Assembly: GCA_024278855.1 (NCBI GenBank)
Contig: JAJRSJ010000007.1
Span: 1-64,000 of the forward strand
Reading direction: 5' to 3'
DNA length: 64,000 bases
From: Alphaproteobacteria bacterium
GTDB taxonomy: Bacteria > Pseudomonadota > Alphaproteobacteria > Caulobacterales > Maricaulaceae
The notes under the pieces were generated by a model, which was not told where the DNA came from, did no database searches, and was given only the letters and a program-made list of their open reading frames with translations. The position numbers and the translations under genes were made by a program. Below, one piece after another: positions 59,175 to 64,000 of this stretch (positions within the stretch are counted from its first letter, which is position 1; every line of letters starts with the position of its first letter).

Positions 59175-60182
59175 ATGTTTAAAAACAAAACACTTTATAT
59201 GATTTTGACAGGCTTGGCGCTAGCTTTTTTGTTGTGGCTCATTTTATCGGTATTGCAAACACCCAAATCAGATGCAAATTCTTCAGATGTAAATATTTCA
59301 GGCATTAACCCTGACGATATAGCCGAAACACCCAACGCCAATTCAGCACTGCCCCCATCTGTTTTGGGTCAATTCGACCATTCACCGGCAGGTATATTGT
59401 CGGTTACTCAATCTGGTTCACAATTTTCTCTCATGGGCACGGGTGTTTCCGGTGCCGGAATTAGTCTGCTGACACGCACAATAGAACTGGCGCGGACCAG
59501 GGTTGATGCCAATGGCAATTGGCAGCTTAATTTCAGTTATGATTTTAATAGTGGGCCAAGTTCGTTGGATATATTGATGATGACACCGGACGGACACCAA
59601 ATCAGATCTGACCAGTCATTGCTAATCATTCCCGATCCTCTTGGCGGTTTAAACCAAAAAGAAAGTACATTTGCCCCTGATACCACTCCTGAAACAGACG
59701 ATGAAATCATTGGCAGCGCTTTATTGTTACTGACGGCACCGGGCGCAAATTCCCGTGTGTTGCAAACGCCATACGGCGCCTTGCCACAAGAAAACGGGTT
59801 TGCCCTTGAAGTCATAGATTATGATAATTCCGGCGGGGTCATTTTTTCGGGCAGCGCCAACAGGCCCGGCAAGGTCAGGATTTTTGCCAGTGATAACCTG
59901 GTCGGTGAAAGTCATGTTGATAGTGTCGGGCGGTGGAGTTTGATTTTTGGGAATATCATGCCACTTGGTGCCTACGAAATAAGTGCAGAACTGGTCATTG
60001 ACGATAAACCTGCGGTTCGCCTGACTTTGCCATTTGCCCGAATGCAGCCCATGTTTGAGGCAGAAGCCAGTCCGAAAATATTGGTGCAGCACTTGGATGA
60101 CCGGATACAAATTGGCCGGTTGTTATTTGGCGGCGGCTATCAATATTCAGTTATATATGCCCCCGAAGCCTTGCAGCCATAA
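59175..60182 (+). CDS. Membrane-anchored Ig-like protein with degenerate C-terminal LysM-like tail
   Basis: N-terminal TM; Ig-like modules (GISLLTRTIELARTRVDANGNWQLNF; NRPGKVRIFASDNLVGESHVDSVGRWSL); C-terminus KILVQHLDDRIQIGRLLFGGGYQYSVIYAPEALQP. Confidence 0.6.
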   Translation: MFKNKTLYMILTGLALAFLLWLILSVLQTPKSDANSSDVNISGINPDDIAETPNANSALPPSVLGQFDHSPAGILSVTQSGSQFSLMGTGVSGAGISLLTRTIELARTRVDANGNWQLNFSYDFNSGPSSLDILMMTPDGHQIRSDQSLLIIPDPLGGLNQKESTFAPDTTPETDDEIIGSALLLLTAPGANSRVLQTPYGALPQENGFALEVIDYDNSGGVIFSGSANRPGKVRIFASDNLVGESHVDSVGRWSLIFGNIMPLGAYEISAELVIDDKPAVRLTLPFARMQPMFEAEASPKILVQHLDDRIQIGRLLFGGGYQYSVIYAPEALQP

Positions 60183-60184
60183 CA

Positions 60185-63100
60185 TCAGACAAGCGCCGGT
60201 TTGTCTTCTGCTTCCCAATCTTCATCTTGTGTATCGTATGTGGGTTTGTTGTGGGAATACCGCGCCATAATTTTTTTCACATTTGACCACCATATGCCTG
60301 GGCCAGCCAAAAGCACGGGGGTCAGAATTAAAGTCAATATAGTAGAAAACGCCAGCCCGCAAACCAACACATAGGAAATCGGGGCCCATATGGCTGATGT
60401 GGCCGTGCCTTTGGTGGAAAACTCCCCGGTAAATAAATCCGCCTGCACGGCTAGCACCATAGGCATTAGCCCGACAATCGTGGTGATGGTAGTCAGCAGA
60501 ACTGGCCGCAAACGTTGGGCCGATGTGCGCACCACGGCCTCATGGGTGCTATAGCCCTCACGTTTGAGATATTGGAAGGTGTCAATCAGCACAATATTAT
60601 TATTGACCACAATGCCGGCCAAAGCCAGCACCCCCGTACCGCCTAGCAAAATACTGACATAGGGGTAGAATATCAATCCGAGAACAACACCTGCAACCGA
60701 AAACACGACCGCCGAAAGCGTTAAAATCACATGCCAGAAACTATTGAATTGCCACAGTAAAATTACCCCCATCATAAACAAGGTGGCAATACCGGCCAGT
60801 GTAAAAAACTCTTGGGCGGCTTTATTTTCCTCGTCTTGGCCAAGGAATCTATAGGCAACATCGCCGTCAAAATTGGCTTCGTTCTCTATCCATTCTTTGG
60901 TTTCCGAAACGGTTTGGTTGGTGGTAAAGCCCTTGGCCGTATTGCCCTTGACCTCGTAAACACGTAATTGGTTGCGCCGGTTGATACTGTCTTGGCGCGG
61001 TTTTGCGGTGCGGGTGACAACTGATGACAAGGGCAATGCACCTTGGCTGGTCTGGATGCGCAAATTGTCCAGCTCGGATAAATCCCTTGAGGTTTTGGGA
61101 AAACGGATGCGGATATCCACTTCCTCATCACTGTCAATGGGGCGGAAGAAACCGACCAATGAACCTTCGGTGACAAATTGCACCGCCGCACCGATTGTAC
61201 TGACATCCAAGCCTAGCCGCCCGGCTTCTTCGCGGTCAATATCCAACTGCCATTCAATGCCGGGCAGGGGCATGGTGTTTTCAATTTCGATCAGGGCTTT
61301 GTGGTTTTCCATATAGTGCGTAAGGCTTTGGGCCGCTGCATTGAGGTGGTCAAGATTATCCGAGGTGAGTTCAATGCTGACATCTTTGCCGGTCGGCGGG
61401 CCTTCGGATAGAATTTCTATTTCAACCACTAGTCCAGGCATGTTTTTTACTGCCGCACGGACATCTTGCTCAATCTCTTGGGTGCTGCGCCGCTCCGCAA
61501 AAGGCTTAAGCTCTAAAAAAGTCCGCGACACCGTGTCTATTGGTACTGAATTTGGCCCGTTAAACCCAGTGCTCGCTGCACCGGCACCGGCAATTGTGAA
61601 CATTGAGCGGACGCCGTCAATGCCTTGCAGGCGGGCTTCCATTGCCTTGGCGATAGCAAATTCATCAATGGTTGCCGTATTGCCACGGGCGCGGGCATAG
61701 ACATAAATCTCTTGGCCGCCGTCTGCCGTGAAGAACTCAATCCGCCTGCCTTCACCGGTTGCGCTAAAGGCAAAAAATATGGACACGACCAGAGCAAAAA
61801 TCACCAGAAAAACTTTAAGCGGATGGCGGGCCAGGCGGTCAATGGTGCGGGCATAGCTGCCCGTAAAGCCTTCAATAGACAATGGATCACCCTCCGCACC
61901 TGATAAAGCCTTTAAACTTTTGCGGGCGCCTGTGCGTTTCTTTGGCCCGAAAAGCGCGCCCAATGTTGGTAAAAACACCAAGGCCATCAACATGGAAGCC
62001 CCTAAAATATAGATCAGTGTTTTGGGGAAATAGGACATGAATTGCCCCGGTATAGTGTTCCAAAACAGCAAAGGTAAAAAGGCGGCCAATGTGGTCGCCG
62101 TACTGGAAATAATCGGCCAAAACATGCGTTTACCCGCCAAAGCATAGGCGTCTCTACGGTCCAACCCTTCGGCCAGTTTACGGTCAGCATATTCAATAAT
62201 AACAATGGCGCTGTCCACCAAAATCCCCACCGACAGGATCATGCCAAACATCACCATCATATTGACACTGGCCCCTTGAATTTTAAACAACAGCAAGGTC
62301 ATCAAAAAACTGGCAGGAATAGCAAACCCGACCATAAGCGCCGAGCGCAGGCCCAGAGCTGCAATACAGACAATGATCACTAAAACCACCGCATTGATAA
62401 TACTGGAGACCAGGGATTTAATCATATCCATAATCTGTATGGTTTGGTCTTGGGAAAGCTCTACACTAACAGTTTCGGGCCAGGTCTTTGATATATTGTC
62501 AACAATTTCCTGAACGGTTTCTATGGTATCTATGATGTTTTCACCATTACGTTTAGAAATTTCCAGTGAAACGGACGGTCTGCCTTGAAACAAAGCATAG
62601 CTTTCGCGGTCTTTGAAATTGCGGCGCACTTCGGCAATGTCGCGAATGCGAACAATGGAACCATCCCCAGATGTACGAATAACAATATCGGCCAAATCAG
62701 AAGCTTTTTCGATAAGTCCGGGCAGTTTGACTGCAAATTTTCCGCTATTGGTTTCAAGCGCCCCTGTGGTTACCAATGTGTTGTTTTGCGCAATAGCCGC
62801 CGCCAGTTCGTTAAAGGTAAGGCCGTAACTTTCCATAAGTGCCGGGTCTATGACGGCTTCCAACAGTGCTTCGCGCTCGCCTTGAATAACGGCTTCGAGT
62901 ATTTTGGAATTGGCCTCTAGGGCCGATTGTAAATCTTTCGCCAGTTTTTGTAATTTCCGGTCAGGGGCATCGCCGAACAAATTGACCACAATAATCGGCA
63001 TGGTTTGCGTGTTAATCTCTTCGACTACGGGTTCTTTGGCTTCATCAGGTAATTCGCCTCTGGCTTTATTGACGGCTTCGATCACATCATCCAGAGCAGA

Positions 63101-63412
63101 ATCTTGGTCAAAATTGGGGTTGAACTCCAATACAACCATGCCGGTTGAGTTGAGGCCAATGCCGTCCATCTGCTTGACACCGTCCAGTGATTTAAGCTCT
63201 GTCTCCAACGGCTTGACCAGTAATCTTTCACTGTCCTCCGGCGAAACCCCCGGCAACACCACCTGCACGGTCACAAACGGGATGGCCACATCCGGTTCCG
63301 CGTCCAGAGGAATTGTCAGCATGGAAAAAACCCCGCCCACAATAGAGAAAAACAAGATTGCCAGTGTCATGCGCCATTGGCGAATGGCAAAATCAACAAT
63401 TCCGGTCATCAA
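60185..63412 (-). CDS. RND-family efflux permease (AcrB/MexF-like)
   Basis: 1075 aa; IRQWRMTLAILFFSIVGGVFSM..., PDVAIPFVTVQVVLPGVSPEDSERLLVKPLE; 12-TM RND layout. Confidence 0.95.
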   Translation of the reverse strand: MMTGIVDFAIRQWRMTLAILFFSIVGGVFSMLTIPLDAEPDVAIPFVTVQVVLPGVSPEDSERLLVKPLETELKSLDGVKQMDGIGLNSTGMVVLEFNPNFDQDSALDDVIEAVNKARGELPDEAKEPVVEEINTQTMPIIVVNLFGDAPDRKLQKLAKDLQSALEANSKILEAVIQGEREALLEAVIDPALMESYGLTFNELAAAIAQNNTLVTTGALETNSGKFAVKLPGLIEKASDLADIVIRTSGDGSIVRIRDIAEVRRNFKDRESYALFQGRPSVSLEISKRNGENIIDTIETVQEIVDNISKTWPETVSVELSQDQTIQIMDMIKSLVSSIINAVVLVIIVCIAALGLRSALMVGFAIPASFLMTLLLFKIQGASVNMMVMFGMILSVGILVDSAIVIIEYADRKLAEGLDRRDAYALAGKRMFWPIISSTATTLAAFLPLLFWNTIPGQFMSYFPKTLIYILGASMLMALVFLPTLGALFGPKKRTGARKSLKALSGAEGDPLSIEGFTGSYARTIDRLARHPLKVFLVIFALVVSIFFAFSATGEGRRIEFFTADGGQEIYVYARARGNTATIDEFAIAKAMEARLQGIDGVRSMFTIAGAGAASTGFNGPNSVPIDTVSRTFLELKPFAERRSTQEIEQDVRAAVKNMPGLVVEIEILSEGPPTGKDVSIELTSDNLDHLNAAAQSLTHYMENHKALIEIENTMPLPGIEWQLDIDREEAGRLGLDVSTIGAAVQFVTEGSLVGFFRPIDSDEEVDIRIRFPKTSRDLSELDNLRIQTSQGALPLSSVVTRTAKPRQDSINRRNQLRVYEVKGNTAKGFTTNQTVSETKEWIENEANFDGDVAYRFLGQDEENKAAQEFFTLAGIATLFMMGVILLWQFNSFWHVILTLSAVVFSVAGVVLGLIFYPYVSILLGGTGVLALAGIVVNNNIVLIDTFQYLKREGYSTHEAVVRTSAQRLRPVLLTTITTIVGLMPMVLAVQADLFTGEFSTKGTATSAIWAPISYVLVCGLAFSTILTLILTPVLLAGPGIWWSNVKKIMARYSHNKPTYDTQDEDWEAEDKPALV

Positions 63413-64000
63413 TCAGTCCCGTTTATGAAATCTTTGTTTTCATTGTCAAATTGGGTTTTGACTTCAACACCTTCAGAAACATAATCCTGCCCGCGTATGA
63501 TTAAGTCTACCGGGTCGGGTAGGCCCGTTACCCAGATACCGTCCGGGGTTTCGTCAATGGTTGTGACTGTGGTAAAACGAACTTTTTTGCCAAAATCCAA
63601 ATAACGAACACCCATATCGCCGCCGTCGTCCAGGGTTAGGACGCTAGCGGGGATCAGGTGGGCATTGGTTTGTCCGGCCGACAATTTGATGGTTGCAGTC
63701 ACGCCGGCCTTAAGCTTGCCGTCCTTGTTGGGTGTGGCAATTTCTATGCGAAATGTGCGGGTAGCCGGGTTTGCCCGGGTTTCAATAAAGCGGATTTCTC
63801 CGGAGACGGTTTCCCCGGTAGCCAATTTAATCGTCGCCTTTTTGCCGACGCCGAGCAGGCTAATTTGCGTTTCTGTCACCTCGCCAGTTATCACCATTGG
63901 GTCAAGATCAACCAACAGCCCGCATGGTTGACCGGGGGCCAGATAATCACCGATTTCGGCGATTTGTTGTTCGAATATACCGCTAAAAGGGGCGCGCATT
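63409..64000 (-). CDS. RND efflux periplasmic adaptor subunit, partial (N-terminus beyond right window edge)
   Basis: RAPFSGIFEQQIAEIGDYLAPGQPCGLLVDLDPMVITGEVTE; overlaps the start of the RND permease by 4 bp. Confidence 0.9.
   Translation of the reverse strand, partial: MRAPFSGIFEQQIAEIGDYLAPGQPCGLLVDLDPMVITGEVTETQISLLGVGKKATIKLATGETVSGEIRFIETRANPATRTFRIEIATPNKDGKLKAGVTATIKLSAGQTNAHLIPASVLTLDDGGDMGVRYLDFGKKVRFTTVTTIDETPDGIWVTGLPDPVDLIIRGQDYVSEGVEVKTQFDNENKDFINGTD

Overview
This is an alphaproteobacterial chromosomal window, densely coding on both strands. No rRNA operon, CRISPR array, transposase or integrase was seen. Most of it is housekeeping: moaA (cut by the left edge), NAD-glutamate dehydrogenase, glmU, rpiA, gor, ettA, recG, sdhE, mfd, rne, amidase, PBP1A, prfB, LOG-family protein and an RND pump (adaptor cut by the right edge).

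The most interesting part is a contiguous block at about 10.6-25.3 kb that reads as a bacterial sphingolipid (ceramide) synthesis, modification and export island. It holds an acyl-ACP synthetase/FAAL-like enzyme, a CerR-like reductase, a dedicated ACP, serine palmitoyltransferase, a DAGK/ceramide-kinase-like protein, a possible Tam41-like nucleotidyltransferase, an LptG/LptF-type permease pair, a GNAT-like protein resembling bacterial ceramide synthase, a MobA-like NTP transferase, a Wzx/MATE-like flippase, a HAD phosphatase, a Cfa-family methyltransferase and an AspH/LpxO-like hydroxylase. The LptFG pair inside the block (no lptD/lptA/lptC neighbours) and the kinase plus cytidylyltransferase-like pair suggest an LPS-like export route and a CDP-ceramide-type headgroup pathway. 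Both are inferences to test.

Other notable points: a programmed +1 frameshift in prfB; two apparent single-base frameshifts (NAD-GDH and a DUF2336 protein); tandem stem-loops in the rne/amidase intergenic region; a double pseudo-receiver/degenerate GGDEF protein; a CHASE2-cyclase/FecR/TPR-barrel locus; and a degraded tRNA-3'-end-like sequence. All calls come from reading the sequence and translations; no database search was possible.
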